From: Bactrocera neohumeralis
Taxonomy: Eukaryota > Arthropoda > Insecta > Diptera > Tephritidae
Direction: 5' to 3'
Length of the DNA: 64,000 bases
NCBI RefSeq assembly: GCF_024586455.1
Contig: NC_065922.1
Span: 20,394,089-20,458,088, forward strand
In this document: positions 33,590-44,259 of the stretch, piece after piece
Layout of the letters: every line of letters starts with the position of its first letter
Position numbering within the stretch: position 1 is the first letter of the stretch
The notes under the pieces: generated by a model
Database searches by the model: none
Seen by the model: the letters and a program-made list of their open reading frames with translations, nothing else
What the model was told of the DNA's origin: nothing
Program-made: the position numbers and the translations under genes

Positions 33590-35540
33590 CTTCTTCTTCT
33601 TATTCTTTTTTATTGGCGTATACGACATAGACACAATTCCAAGTGTAGCCCGGTCCTTCTCTACCTGGTCTTTCCAACGGAGTGGCGGCCTTCCTCTTTC
33701 TTTGTTTCGCCCTTTCTCTCAAAAGCTCGTAACGTCGACTCATTAGATGTTGTTATCGTCCATGCCTCTGCATCATACAATAGGAAGATGAGGAACTTGT
33801 AGAGTTTGCACTTTGTTCGTTGGAACAGGACTTCACTTCTCAAATGCCTACTCAGTCCGAAGTAACACCTGTTGACAGGAGTTATTCTACATTGGATTTC
33901 GAGACTGACGATATTGTTGGTGTTAATACTGGTTCCAAGAACCCGAACCCGAACTCCGAAGTTATGACCGTCAACAGTGACGTTGGAGCCAAGTTGCAAG
34001 TGTGGCGACTGTTTGTTTGATGACAGGAGATATTTCGTCTTGCCCTCGTTCACTGCCAGACCCATTTCTTTTGCTTCCTTGTCCAGCCTGGAGAAAGCAG
34101 AACTAACGGCGCCGATGTTGAGACCAAGATATTAATATCATCAGCGTACGTCAGCAGCTGTACACTCTTATAGAAGATTGTACCTTCTCTATTCCACCAT
34201 GCAGCTCAAATTATTTTCTCCAGGAATAGATTGAAGAAGTCGCACCATGGGGAGTCGCCTTGTCTGAAACCTGGTTTGGTATCGAACGGCTCGGAGAGGT
34301 CCTTCCCGATCCTGACGGAGCTTTTGGTATTGCTCAACGTCAGTTTTCACAGCCGTGTTAGTTTTGCGTGGACACCAAATTCAGACATTGCGGCATAAAG
34401 ACAGCTGCTTTTCTTGCTGTCAAAAGCAGCTTTGAAGTCGACGAAGAGGTGGTGTGTGCCGATCCTTTTTTCACGGCTCTTTTCCAAACTTTGCCGCATG
34501 GTAAATATCTGGTCAGTTGTTGATCATCCAGTCCTAAAGCCACACCGATAAGGTCTAATCAGTTTGTTGACGGTGACTCGATAGTACCTTATATGCGATG
34601 TTGAAGAGGCTTATTCCACGTTAGTTGACGCAGGTTGAAGGGGGTCTTATTTTTAGGGATTGGGCAGAGCACACTTAAATTTCAATCGTTGGGCATACTT
34701 GCGTCCAACCATATTTTACAAAGAAGCTGATGCATGCTCCTTATCAGTTCTTCGCCGCCGTATCGGCTCCCGGTCGGCAATCTATCGCCTTTGTGGTTCT
34801 GCAGACAGGTAATTGCTATTCCAATATCTTCAACTTCGGACAATTGAAACGTCCGCTTTATTGTCTTCGATTGGGAAATCGGATTCACTCTCTCCTGCTG
34901 TTATGCTTTCACTGTCATTCAGCAGGTTGGAGAAGTATATTCTGGATAACTTCAGTATGTTCTAGGTATCAGTCACTACATCACCTCTTGGGGCTCTACA
35001 ATAGTATGCTCCGGTCTTGAAACATTCTGTTAGTCGACGAATCTTTTAGTAGAATTTTTGGCAATCATCCTTGTTGGCCAGCTTGTCAAGTTCTTGCTTT
35101 CATCACGTACGCGTTATGGTCGATTGTAACGTTGCGAGGTAGATAGTCTGCTTTCTCTCTACTGCGTCATGACACTGCTCATCCAACCAGCTCCTTTATA
35201 TATCCACTGTAGTAAATGCCAGAAGGATCTATTCGTCTCAGCCCTTGTCCTTTCCATCGCACTTCTTGTACGGCCGTGATCTCAGCTTTTAATCTTACGA
35301 GGACATATTTCTTTTATTGGAGGTGTTTTTTAAGTGACGGATCCCAAACCCAGCGCACAATTCTGTGGAGGGGATGCTTCGCCTTCTCACTTTATGTCGC
35401 CTTGAAACGGATGTTTTCTGGCTACCCAATGGATACGTGGTCTAAGACCATTTCTAAAAAAATCGGTGCTGGCCATTGCCAAGTGATAGAACTCTTGCGT
35501 GAAGATGACTCCATCCGCCGTTGATGGAGGACGAAATCTC
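33590..35540 (-). pseudogene. LINE family L1f, longest copy, internally deleted
   Basis: From right to left, the minus strand runs from an endonuclease/inter-domain remnant (35216-35540, the part before the RT) through a linker. The RT N-terminus follows: VEDIGIAITCLQNHKGDRLP and GGEELIRSMHQLLCKIWLDA at 34682-34888. The finger/palm region with the LLTYADD box comes next at about 34140-34450. It finishes with MGLAVNEGKTKYLLSSNKQS and LYKF.IFLLYDAEAWTITTS (33661-34065) and a 3' end with the TTCTTCTTATTCTTTTTATTGG-like tract at 33592. Deletions are evident at the 5' side (endonuclease part abutting RT linker) and at the 3' side (RLRWLGHVVRM part missing). Lies antisense within intron 1. Confidence 0.85.
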
Positions 35541-35544
35541 TTCC

Positions 35545-36865
35545 TACAACTCAAATACAAAAAAACTAGGTGAATCAGTTCCTTCCAATTTACATACAAT
35601 TAAGTTGATTGATATCTGCTGGTCTTTGAAATACATTCCTTCTTGATTCTCATTATCACAATTTTACAACAACCGCTGAACATCTGTATCAAACATCACA
35701 GTCTTCACAATGGAAGAATGCTTTTAGTACAATTTCTTTTAAATTTTATTTATTATTAATCAAGGCAAGATTTTAATAGCCAAACGACAATTGTATCCCC
35801 AAGAAAACCATCAGCACTGTTTGCTTTGAAGAGCGCTTCATTTCAATAACAAAGCAGCTTCATCTAACCCAGTAAGCAATTAAAGTTGCAGCAAGAAAAT
35901 TGCTATTTCACTTTTATGATCAAGTGAAGAAGTTGAAGAATTGAATTCCTCCACAGATACAAACAGACACACACCGCACATAGTGAGAGTTTATGTCATT
36001 GCATTGTTCTTGCTGTAGTTGTTGTTGTACATGCAATGCATATTAAAGTTTTAATTAAAGTTACACTTTCTGTTATTGCGTTTGAGCAAAAGACAAAGCA
36101 AGCGAAGAGTTAAACGAGAATATCTACCACAATACACAAATCGGTTGCCCAAACCACTTCAACAAAAAGTGTATACCACGCCAATTTCACCGCAACTCAC
36201 CTTCAAAACAGCAACAACAAATATGTGTATAACTTTCCTGTTTATTTTTCAAGTTGGCACTGCACAACCCCTGCAGGAAATTGCACCACTACTGAAATGG
36301 TTCAGCTGTAGTGTCTCGAGAGCAATTATCGTTAGGCATTTTCATCTGAAGCAAGCATCTGAAGATTTTTACACAGAGTTGTCCTAAGAGGTGTTTATTG
36401 TACCACTCTCTAAGCTTTCCTATATGTAGACCACGACTATTTGATGAACTACGAAAGCTCGTCAAATAGTTTTGCCAACTAATCAAAATTTTGGAAAAAT
36501 AAATACAGTTGAAACTATAATGAAATACTCAGATGATGTACAAGTACATATGTCTGGCTGCGTACTCTCTTGTGCTTTGTCAAATATCTCGGAACTATCC
36601 TGGTTAAAGAACTAAGCTGAAGAGAACACAAAAAGAGCAGGGCTTTCAAAACCTTTCGAATCAGGAACTCCTGCAGAAGACATTGCTTACGGCTAGCCGG
36701 CTCACGTTTTAGGCCATTGGAAACAGACTTAGTGTCACCACGTGCATGGTATCATACTCGGCCTAGTTAGCGAACTCGGCTGAACTGGTAATGCGACCGG
36801 GAAAGGGAGATCTTTCAGGAAGTAAGCACAACGTTTTTATTTCATAATAGAGAAGAATGGACCAA
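35545..36865. other. Intronic sequence, partly TE-poor island
   Basis: 35.88-36.40 kb is unique-looking, with GTAGTTGTTGTTGTACATGC at 36014 and a 103-codon frame of no recognisable family. 36.56-36.87 kb begins to resemble LINE sequence (CTTTCAAAACCTTTCGAATCAGG). No splice-supported exon was seen. Confidence 0.35.
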
Positions 36866-36869
36866 TGGT

Positions 36870-37370
36870 TCTGATATAGATAGATCGTATGGCGAAATTT
36901 AAATATTCACCGACGAATCAAACGGAGCTATAGGAACAGGAGCTGGCTTCTTCTGTAATAATCCATATACGCAAGGCAACCTTAAATTAAATGATTACAA
37001 TTCAGTCTTTCAGGCCGAAATTGAGGCATAACAGAAGGTGCCAAGTGGGCCTTTGCTCTAAGCAGCAAGTCCATAAATCTTCAAGTGGATCGCCAAGCGG
37101 CGATTAATACTATACATAGTGCCAATACTAAGTCTCACTACGTTATGTTATGGAAGCAAGCAATAACCAGACTAGACTCTCGGTAGGTAACTTGGGTAAC
37201 CCCATCTGGGTACACGGTCATATTGGAATAGAAGGAAATTACAAGTGAGAGGAGCTGACTCACTTGGGGAAGCTGAAAAACAATTCCCCTTAAGTTACCT
37301 CAGGCCATTTAACTCTTTCAAGAATTGTTTGAAGCAAAGGACCCTAGAGGAACTCCTCATGTTTTGGAAC
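36870..37370 (+). pseudogene. LINE RNase H domain relic (I/LOA-like)
   Basis: The plus strand reads IFTDESNGAIGTGAGFFCNN, then NDYNSVFQAEIEA, a broken helix region, and VWVHGHIGIEGNYK-like codons near 37200 in another frame. These match the RNase H landmarks TDGSK/VFQAEVxAI/WVPGHxGIxGNExADxLA of I/LOA-type LINEs. The frame is broken at least twice. Confidence 0.75.
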
Positions 37371-37639
37371 ACAAGCAACACAGGGCATTTGGGGTAGTGT
37401 TTATGTTGAACAGACCCAAAAAACTTCTACTTTTAAGCAAAAGCGAGTTTAGTAACATTATGTGGATCTTCACTGCGCATGCGCGGAGGATGGTGAGACG
37501 CTGTAACATTGTCTATGCGTAATACCAGCCTTCAGCCGTATGAGACGAAACGATCCCAATGCTCCATCATAAGATAAATTTGGCAGCATGTCTGGATAAA
37601 AATAAGTTATTTTACAAAATCCACTGAGTTATTGGATAA

Positions 37640-38135
37640 GACTTAATATGGTTCCGATCAGGGAGAAAACTGGGTCTAATGATGTCCTATGTGCGGCTTC
37701 CTGCATTCTGATGCTCATGCGCCTACCTTTTCAAGCAACCAACCATATCTGTCTGCTGATTGATGACCACAATTTTTGTATTCCAAAAAACTTTCCGACA
37801 GAATTGCCACTAACATTTAAAAAAAATTTATATAATAAATTTAAAGACAAAGTTAAGCAAAGTTGCACATTATTCGCTATTGCAAATTATATTGTAAAAA
37901 TAACTGATAATTTGAATAATTTTTCAAACAGTGGCAACTCTGTATTACATTATATTAGAATTGAAGAAATAAATGTGAAGAAAAAATCGCACACTAATCA
38001 CATCTTAGAAACTGTATTGCAGAAAAAAACTGAAATGAAGTTTTCAGAGTTGCCAACTAAAGATATATACACACATCTTGAAAGAAAAATTGCTTTCGGC
38101 GAGGGATGCCACTTTACTAAATATTAAAATTTATT
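37640..38135. repeat. AT-rich stretch with GTTGCCAC motifs and a 159-codon frame
   Basis: GAATTGCCACT (37801), GTGGCAACTC (37932, reverse sense) and GAGTTGCCAAC (38046) are spaced 110-135 bp apart. They recall the array at 4.2-5.6 kb. A frame of 159 codons (37648-38127, plus) runs through it with a Lys/Asn/Ile-rich translation and no family I recognise. Because it overlaps repeat-like, AT-rich DNA inside intron 1 and has no splice support, I treat it as a probable chance frame. Confidence 0.35.
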
Positions 38136-38149
38136 CACAAAGAACTAAT

Positions 38150-38880
38150 TGACGAAGTTTTAGTCAAAAAATACACTCATTTGTCGTCAAGCAGTAATTC
38201 CCATAATTTCAACTTAACCATAACCGCCGAACAGTTCCTACAGGGTAGCCTCAAAGCCTCAACTACAATACAAACATGCACACTCTCATTGCTTTCAGGT
38301 TTCACCTCCAAGGCCATTTCGACTGCTAGTTGCAACTGCTTGCCGGGTTTGTCAAGTCATTCAGCAGTTGTGTTACACGTAGCTTCTGCGCAACGCTTTC
38401 TGCCGAGTTTTGACTGAGTTTGTTGTGTTAATAAAGTTTGCACGTCAAGTCGAGGTGTGCCAGCGACACTCAGCTAACTTATTTACCTGTGTTTGTGTTT
38501 GTTTATATGTGTGGGTGTGTGTGTGTAATTATGCAACCGTTGCACATATGTGACAGGCAGTTAAAAAGTTTTACTATTTCAGTGAGATAGCATTCATCCG
38601 ACTGGCGGAAAGCTGAAGAAGCTGCAAGTGACATTTTCGCCGTGAAATTAATGTCTCTTTGTTCCTCTGCTCGGATTGTTATGATTTCGTGCTGAGTTTG
38701 ATTACATAAGCTGGCATATAGATTGTATGCGGTCTTAACTTGCCGAAAGACATTTTTCATTTCTAGATGGATTTTCAATATTGATGGCCTGAGAAAATTT
38801 GCTAATGAAGTTGCGCTCTATTGAATCAGTTTAGATTAAATTGAAACCATTTATATTTTGATTGAAGAAAACTTAGATAG
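38150..38880. other. TE-poor intronic island
   Basis: A unique-looking block with GTGTGGGTGTGTGTGTGTAA (38510) and no recognisable element or exon. Confidence 0.35.
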
Positions 38881-38884
38881 AAAT

Positions 38885-39110
38885 CTTCTTCTACTTCTTT
38901 ATTGGCGTAAAGACCGCTTACATGTGTAGAAATTCTTGCAGGCGAGGAAAGTATCCTCTGGATAGCCAAAAAACATCCGTTTGAAGATGAGTTAATGTGA
39001 AAATGTGAAATGTCCCTAGCTAGGGTTGTGCACTGGATTTGGGACCCGTAAAAAACACCCCCAATGAAGAGAAAAAACAACCTTGAATGAGAGACACCCT
39101 AGATAGAACT
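38885..39110. repeat. LINE family L1f ends fused head-to-tail in opposite orientation
   Basis: CTTCTACTTCTTTATTGGCG (38889) with AAGACCGCTTAC is the LINE 3' end in minus orientation, like 18783 and 33592. From 38940 onward, GTATCCTCTGGATAGCCAAA.., CCGTTTGAAGATGAG, then TGCACTGGATTTGGGACCCG and ACCCCCAATGAAGAG, is the reverse complement of the 5'-side segment seen at 35310-35430. So the 5' part here lies in plus orientation. A rearranged, non-coding remnant. Confidence 0.6.
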
Positions 39111-39384
39111 CAGACTTCACTATTTTACGAAGGCAATACCGCGGTATTAGCGTCTCTTCTCAGTGAGCCACTTTTACACTCACGACTTCTTCGAAATGCC
39201 ATCGCTCTCTCGCTATGTTCTTAAATGTTACCTTAAAAAAGGTTTTTCATAGACCCAGAATCAATAGTGATTTCAATTTAGCTCTATAATTCGAGGAATA
39301 ATTCTTCTAGTCAACATTTCCCTCTTTAAAATTTATATCCTTATATCATCTTTGAGTCTCTAAAATCAAAGGCAGCGATAAATA

Positions 39385-39680
39385 ACCTATAATAGTTTAG
39401 GTCTTGAGCTTCCAAGTAACCCACAGTGTCGACAATTACCACTCTTTTGGAATCATTTTCAAGTTGTTGCTCAGCCCAATTCACGAACATACGACGATTC
39501 TGGTGGTCACGTGGCTTCAGTTCTTGCGTCAATTTGAACTTGTAAGGAAGTAGGCCAAGATCTTTTCGCAAAATTCTCCACAGTGACGTCACAGAAATGC
39601 CCAGAACTTGAGAGCGACGTGTGAGAGTGGGTCTTCCTCAATTGAAGCGCTAGCGGCAGCAATATTTAATAATTTCGATT
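39385..39680 (-). pseudogene. mariner-like transposase N-terminal relic
   Basis: The minus-strand frame reads MTSLWRILRKDLGLLPYKFK, then LTQELKPRDHQNRRMFVNWA and EQQLENDS, at 39390-39592. This is the linker after the helix-turn-helix of the same broad transposase group as the 14.2, 24.3 and 27.6 kb elements (LWRILRKDLGLxxYKxxLxQELKPxDHxxRRxFxxWA). Upstream (39600-39650) a SIEEDPLSHVAL piece precedes it. After LENDS the frame is lost and the catalytic half is absent. Confidence 0.8.
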
Positions 39681-40329
39681 CGTTGTTGGATGGTATATCT
39701 TTCCATGATGAAATGCCAAACCTTACAGAAGAGAAATACCAAAAGAGCGGGAAAAGATGTGGCGTCATTTTCTGTCCCAATCGGTCTACTTTTGTAGCTC
39801 CCTCTTGAAAACCCCTATACATTTGCTACAGTAATTATCTAAGCGATGATCTCGCTTCGCTTGTTCATTCGTTGATGCCGAATATAAAGGAAGATTGTTC
39901 AGGAATATTTGCTAATGGCAAATTTTATGGTTTCTGGCAAAATTGTTAAAATACTAAATCCAATAGAATTCTCTCAACGTGCTTACCGTGTAATTCTGCT
40001 ATAACCATTTCAGAGAGCTAAATTTATATAAAATATAAGGTCAGTTTCGTAAATCAGTGGCATTTGAGAAATGTGGCACTATACAACTCCAGGCAACAAT
40101 TAAAAAGTTAGAGCTTCTCAGAATAGGAAATGAGGTCACTTCTTTCAGGAAAGTTTCCATGTTTCACTAGCAGGTTTCTTAGGTACCATCGTATAGGTAT
40201 TGAAAACAACAAATCAGCCAACGAGTGGTTCCACTCCGACGCTGGAAATATCTCATAAATTACCACTATATAGAGGACGCCAAAATTACTTTAGAAATGT
40301 ACTTGGTAGTGGTAAAATCTCAAAGCAAG

Positions 40330-40520
40330 TTCTCATATTCGGAAACATGGCAAAATCGAATTCCTAGTATGTAAAGCTTATGCTGACCCTGATAAAATCT
40401 TGAAACATTGCCTCTGTGACTGTCCAAACTTCAGCCGATTCAGACCGAATATCTTCCACTGCCTCCAATGTACCAAACTTCAAAAACAATTGGGCTTCTA
40501 CATATAGCACTAATAACTTC
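40330..40520 (+). pseudogene. LINE C-terminal Cys motif relic
   Basis: The plus strand gives CKAYADPDKILKHCLCDCPN followed by FSRFRPNIFHCLQC. The pattern (Cys, acidic run, H-x-L-C-x-CP, Phe/Arg) matches the terminal zinc-knuckle-like region of LINE ORF2 (family form CxxC...ETxxHxLCxCP). Short and isolated. Confidence 0.5.
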
Positions 40521-41095
40521 TGCATTTTATTCTAACTGCACCTCATGATAGCTTATGTAAGTACGATCGCGTGCGTCCAAAATGCTTCCGACCACCTGTT
40601 TCAAAGAATCAACCAAAAGTTTCTAATATCCGCCGTCTTCGCAAGGAGTAACTCTTATAAAATAACTATAAAAAAAATGGTCGATTAAAGTTAAGGAAAG
40701 ATATTAAACGAACTGAAAAATAAGGACGACAAGATACTAAGCTATGCTTAGGCTTCGTAATGAGACCGCAATTATTAATCAATCCAACGAAAAAATGCAC
40801 TTAAGTGGGAGTTCCAAAAGGCACAACCGCAGTATATATAATTTTGTAACTGGAGTCTTACGATAACCCAATGTACTACTGAAGTCATGAACTCGATCAA
40901 ATAATCCTGCATCAGATCAAACTTAAATCGGTCAAACTCTCCTCGAGACCATAACGCCAGCTCATTGGAATATACACTAAAAAGCATATAAATAATTGCC
41001 TCATCCTCCTCCTTCATTCTCAATACTTTACAGACTCTTCCTTTCCATGCCCAACCTAGTTTGTAGATTTTGAGATTCCTTTGGTTACTATTTTT

Positions 41096-41745
41096 ATACT
41101 CTGAACAGGGAGTATTGCATAAGTTTGTTGTTGTTGAAACGGGTTCCTGCCCCATAGGACGGTAAGGATTATAAATATTTTTTATTTCTTAGATTTGATT
41201 CCCACAACAGCCGGTTCTATGTTACCGGAATTGACCCGGTTTTTATCCGGCCAAGCGCTGTTATTTCAGAGATCTTACCTGGTTTAGATTGGTACGTCTT
41301 ACATAAGTTTGTAATACCCAGAAGGAGAACATATAAAATATATATATGACTGATTAGCGTGACGAACTAAGTCGATTTAGCCATGTTCGGCAATCTGTCC
41401 GCCCATCCGTCTAACTGTATATATGCAATTAAAATTTGCATCCGTTCTTTTCTCAGCAAGAAGCTCTTAGTCCTTGTCGAAGCGACCGATATCAAACCAC
41501 CGAAGCTTATTGCTTCCACTATCTATTGGAATCAAGTACTTGTATGGAGAAATTCCTTCATCTCACGAGATTGATTATTGCCTAAATCAACTCTTTAATC
41601 TCCGGAGAAATAGTTCAGATCCGCTCACCAGCATATAGCTGCCATACAAACTATCTATCTATCTATCTAACTATAAATACTATCAAAATTCTGGTAAGGA
41701 ACTTCGTGTTTTTGCAAAGGTGCCCCCGAAGTTAAACTAGGCAAT
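41096..41745 (+). mobile_element. mini-me-like element split by a nested repeat
   Basis: Begins TATACTCTGAACAGGGAGTA. After the 174-bp insert (41128-41301) it continues AAGTTTGTAATACCCAGAAGG, ATAAAATATATATATGACTG, AAGTCGATTTAGCCATGTTC, a worn (GTCY) zone, CTTCTCATTT-type core equivalents, GCATATAGCTGCCATACAAA, a (CTAT)n run at 41651-41669 and a GCCCCCGAAGTTAAACTAGG end. Same family as 11978-12507. Confidence 0.75.
41128..41301 (-). mobile_element. ~130-bp dispersed repeat family, copy 5, with 10-bp target duplication
   Basis: The 174-bp insert separates two exact copies of CATAAGTTTG (41118-41127 and 41302-41311) inside the mini-me element, whose sequence is continuous if the insert is removed. 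The insert carries the repeat's blocks in reverse: TTGGCCGGATAAAAACCGGG, TCAATTCCGGTAACATAG and AACCGGCTGTTGTGGGAATC. This is the clearest evidence that the dispersed repeat is or was mobile. Confidence 0.75.
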
Positions 41746-41749
41746 ATAT

Positions 41750-42395
41750 AGAAGGAATAGCTACTGTTGGACGAAAATGTAACTTTTAGACAAACCCTCA
41801 CCGGCTTTCCAGCGCACCGCGCACACCTAAATATGCATTAATGCCAGAGTGCTTGCATTTTGCTTTTAATTTCCCCAAAGATGTACTTAGAAGCGCTTCG
41901 TGCACATTACATTTTTAATTGAATTGACTAGCTCACCTTCAGCGCTTCAAAAACGGTTTGTCTACGCATTTATTTGCCGCTCGACGCATATCCGCCATCC
42001 ATCGTTGACATCGCTGACAGGGCCGCGAAACTTTGGCACCATCATAAATCATCTTGCCACAATTTAATTAGAAAATTTAAAACCACACGCCTAATACGCA
42101 ACCACACCGCGCGTCCTCCTCCTTTCCTGTGCGCTCTCAGGCCTCCCAACACACACACACACACACACACATAGAAATCTAGAAAATCGTTTAAAAGTAA
42201 TGGGTGGCTTATCCGAGCCTCTGCCATTTGATAGCACGCACACGCACGCCGCCATCCTAGCGATTTACCGTTAACATATACAATTACGAGCGCTCGAGTT
42301 TGTGCCTCTGCCGGCGCTGGTTGCTGGTTGCTGGTTGCTGCTGATCCATTATTTAACTGTGTCATGTTATACTAACTTCCGCTGGCAGAAGATAC
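41750..42395. other. TE-poor intronic island next to exon 2
   Basis: Unique-looking, GC-richer DNA with a CA microsatellite at 42149-42171 and GGTTGCTGGTTGCTGGTTGC at 42321. No alternative exon was recognised. The 107-codon minus frame at 42042-42365 has no family match. Confidence 0.35.
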
Positions 42396-42559
42396 ATGTT
42401 GCTCCTCATACTTTGGAGATTTTTTGTTGTTGTTGTGCTGTTGCTTTTAATATCTTTCATAACGGCCATTTCAATATGCTTTATTTATGCATTTGCGTTT
42501 ATTTGCTCTTCTCTCAAATGTGTTTGTGTTTTTTTCTCATTTTGGCTTCATCGTTTCAG

Positions 42560-42791
42560 AGTTGGGCGCAACAATGCCGTGGATGACGCCATTGGACCCG
42601 CTAACGCACGTCACAAAATCGTTGTTATGGGTGCGGCCAAAGTGGGCAAAACTTCCATAATCACACAATTTCTGTACAACACATTCACCACGAAATACAA
42701 AAGGACCATCGAGGAAATGCATCAAGGCAACTTTTCAATTGCCGGCGTTAGCCTGACGCTGGACATTCTAGATACGGCCGGCTCCTATGAG
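42560..42791 (+). CDS. Ras-like small GTPase, coding exon 2 (G1-G3 motifs)
   Basis: After TTTCAG the exon completes the split Lys codon and reads VGRNNAVDDAIGPANARHKI, then VVMGAAKVGKTSIITQFLYN. Next comes the switch-I strand TTKYKRTIEEMHQGNFSIAG, and it ends VSLTLDILDTAGSYE at a GAG|GTGAGT donor (phase 0). With exon 1 this makes residues 1-107. Key parts are the P-loop G54-AAKVGK-T61, switch-I Thr79 and the G3 motif D101-TAG. Compared with Ras, Gly12 is Ala, Gly13 is Lys and Gln61 is Ser. This, with the LDILDTAG context, is closest to the Dexras/Rhes (RASD) and Di-Ras type rather than classical Ras. The G4/G5 motifs and C-terminus must lie in later exons; none was found up to 64000. The role is inferred only as membrane-signalling GTPase. 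Confidence 0.9.
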
Positions 42792-42931
42792 GTGAGTGTG
42801 CGAACATGAATGAATTCTATCTCAATACCATTTTACAGTCGTGTATGTGGATGTGTCTGTGGGTAAGTTCACTGAACATGACTGGTGATACAGTCGGCGC
42901 CCGCTATTGTGTACTTTTGCTTATTCTGCTA

Positions 42932-43670
42932 CCGTCTGTCTATATATAAGCGGCCTAGTTCCTCAAAGATATCGATCTGCAATTTTGCTATGGTTTTCAC
43001 GATATTCTTCTCAATGTAACCAGAAATATGAACAATTAACTTCGACTGCACCGGCTGTAGCATAAAATTTTTTATAAAGATACAAAATTTATCTTGACTT
43101 GACTTTTATTTGGCCAGTTTGTATGCTATAGTGGTCCGATCTGAACAATTTGTGTGAAGATTTAAGGATTGCCTTGGAAAAGAATTCATGCAAAATTTTA
43201 TGAAGATTTGATGACTAATCCTCCTGGACTTAGTAAGTCAAACTCCATCTGGTATCGCGAAGGATCAACGTGGTCTACGCGTATTTAATCTGGCGGGTCA
43301 ATAACCAGATTAACCTCACCAAACCTAACCTTTATGAAGATATCTTGTGAAATAAAAAATTGTCCATACTAGAACTTGATCAGTTTGTATGGTAGTTTTA
43401 CTGTATAGTGATCCAGAATGAATGATTCGAACAAATAAGTTGCTTATTGAGAAGAAAGGGACGTGTACCAAACTTCAGATCGATATCTCAAAAGGACTGT
43501 GGTTTATGTATATACAGATCGACTGACAAACAGGCGAACATGGCTAAACTCAACTCTAAACCGACTCAGCACATCATTCTGATCATTTATATACATACCA
43601 TATACATATATATACTTTATAGGATCTCCGACGTTTGCTTCAGAGCGTTTTAAGCTTCAAAATATTAAAT
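42932..43670. mobile_element. Two mini-me-like pieces in opposite orientation
   Basis: 42932-43010 (CCGTCTGTCTATATATAAGC, CTAGTTCCTCAAAGATATCG) is a plus-orientation piece. 43025-43665 is a minus-orientation copy: AATTAACTTCGACTGCACCG, CAGTTTGTATGCTATAGTGG, TCGACTGACAAACAGGCGAA, CATGGCTAAACTC, TATATACTTTATAGGATCTC. It is interrupted at 43208-43330 by a 123-bp insert. Both lie at the start of intron 2. Confidence 0.65.
43208..43330 (-). mobile_element. 123-bp insert flanked by an 11-bp target duplication
   Basis: TTTATGAAGAT stands at 43197-43207 and again at 43331-43341. Without the insert the mini-me sequence is continuous. The insert, read on the minus strand, starts GGTTAGGTTTGGTGAGGTTA and ends AGGAGGATTAGTCATCAA, with no coding potential. 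The GGTTAGGTT start and small size suggest a SINE-like or other short retroposed sequence, but no clear tRNA A/B boxes were identified. Confidence 0.65.
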
Positions 43671-44259
43671 TCAGAAATTTTGCGTGTGATTTTGATTGGA
43701 GAAAAGACTTTCGTTGCTCTTTGAGCACTATACTATATGCAACAGTATTTTACTACAGAAGTCCCCTAAAATTATTATTTTTCGAAGACAGTTAGTTGAG
43801 ACAGAATCTCTCAAGAAGAATATATAACCGAGCTTCCACTGTACCACCGCAGTCTCTTAGAACTTGCGGCTTAAGAAAAAGTTCATAAGAACTACGTTTG
43901 GTTGTGGCTTCCTCTTGGATTTGACCACTGATTATGAACAGTCCTTTGTGGAGCCGGAAAATTACACTAGTAATTAAGTTTTAAGTATCGGCAGAGGGTT
44001 CTGTACCCATTACTAATCTTATTCTTCTATAATTTCTATTTTCACCAGCTCAGCTGGATGTCTAATAGTGTGAAATCTAAGGTGTTTTAGCCTTGATCTC
44101 GCGAATGCATGGCAATCAAAAAAAATTCTAGGTCGTTTCTTTCCAAGCAATGACCACCACGTAAAACTTTTAGCCTTGCGTGGACACCAATAAGACCATG
44201 ACCTATTATAACATCTAAAATTAGGGAAAGCCTAACCTTGCCTTTTCTGCGACTGAGGC

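Larger units (their letters stand above)
30569..42559 (+). other. Intron 1 of the GTPase gene (11,991 bp)
   Basis: The donor is AA|GTAAGT and the acceptor TTTCAG|A, preceded by a long T-rich tract (42396-42557). It is phase 2. The intron is filled with decayed transposons: a mariner relic (30700), LINEs (31550, 33590-35540, 36870, 38885, 40330), a transposase relic (39385) and a mini-me with nested repeat (41096). TE-poor islands lie between them. The longest open frame of the window (186 codons at 32480-33040) is inside it and has a Phe/Leu/Cys-rich chance composition. Confidence 0.7.

Noticed and set aside
42396..42809. A 137-codon frame that fuses a very hydrophobic N-terminus to the GTPase P-loop, looking like a signal-anchored GTPase
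   Set aside because: The hydrophobic part is the T-rich polypyrimidine tract and (TTG)n of intron 1 translated, it runs through a good TTTCAG acceptor, and the frame also overruns the GTGAGT donor. The spliced model with exon 1 fits better.
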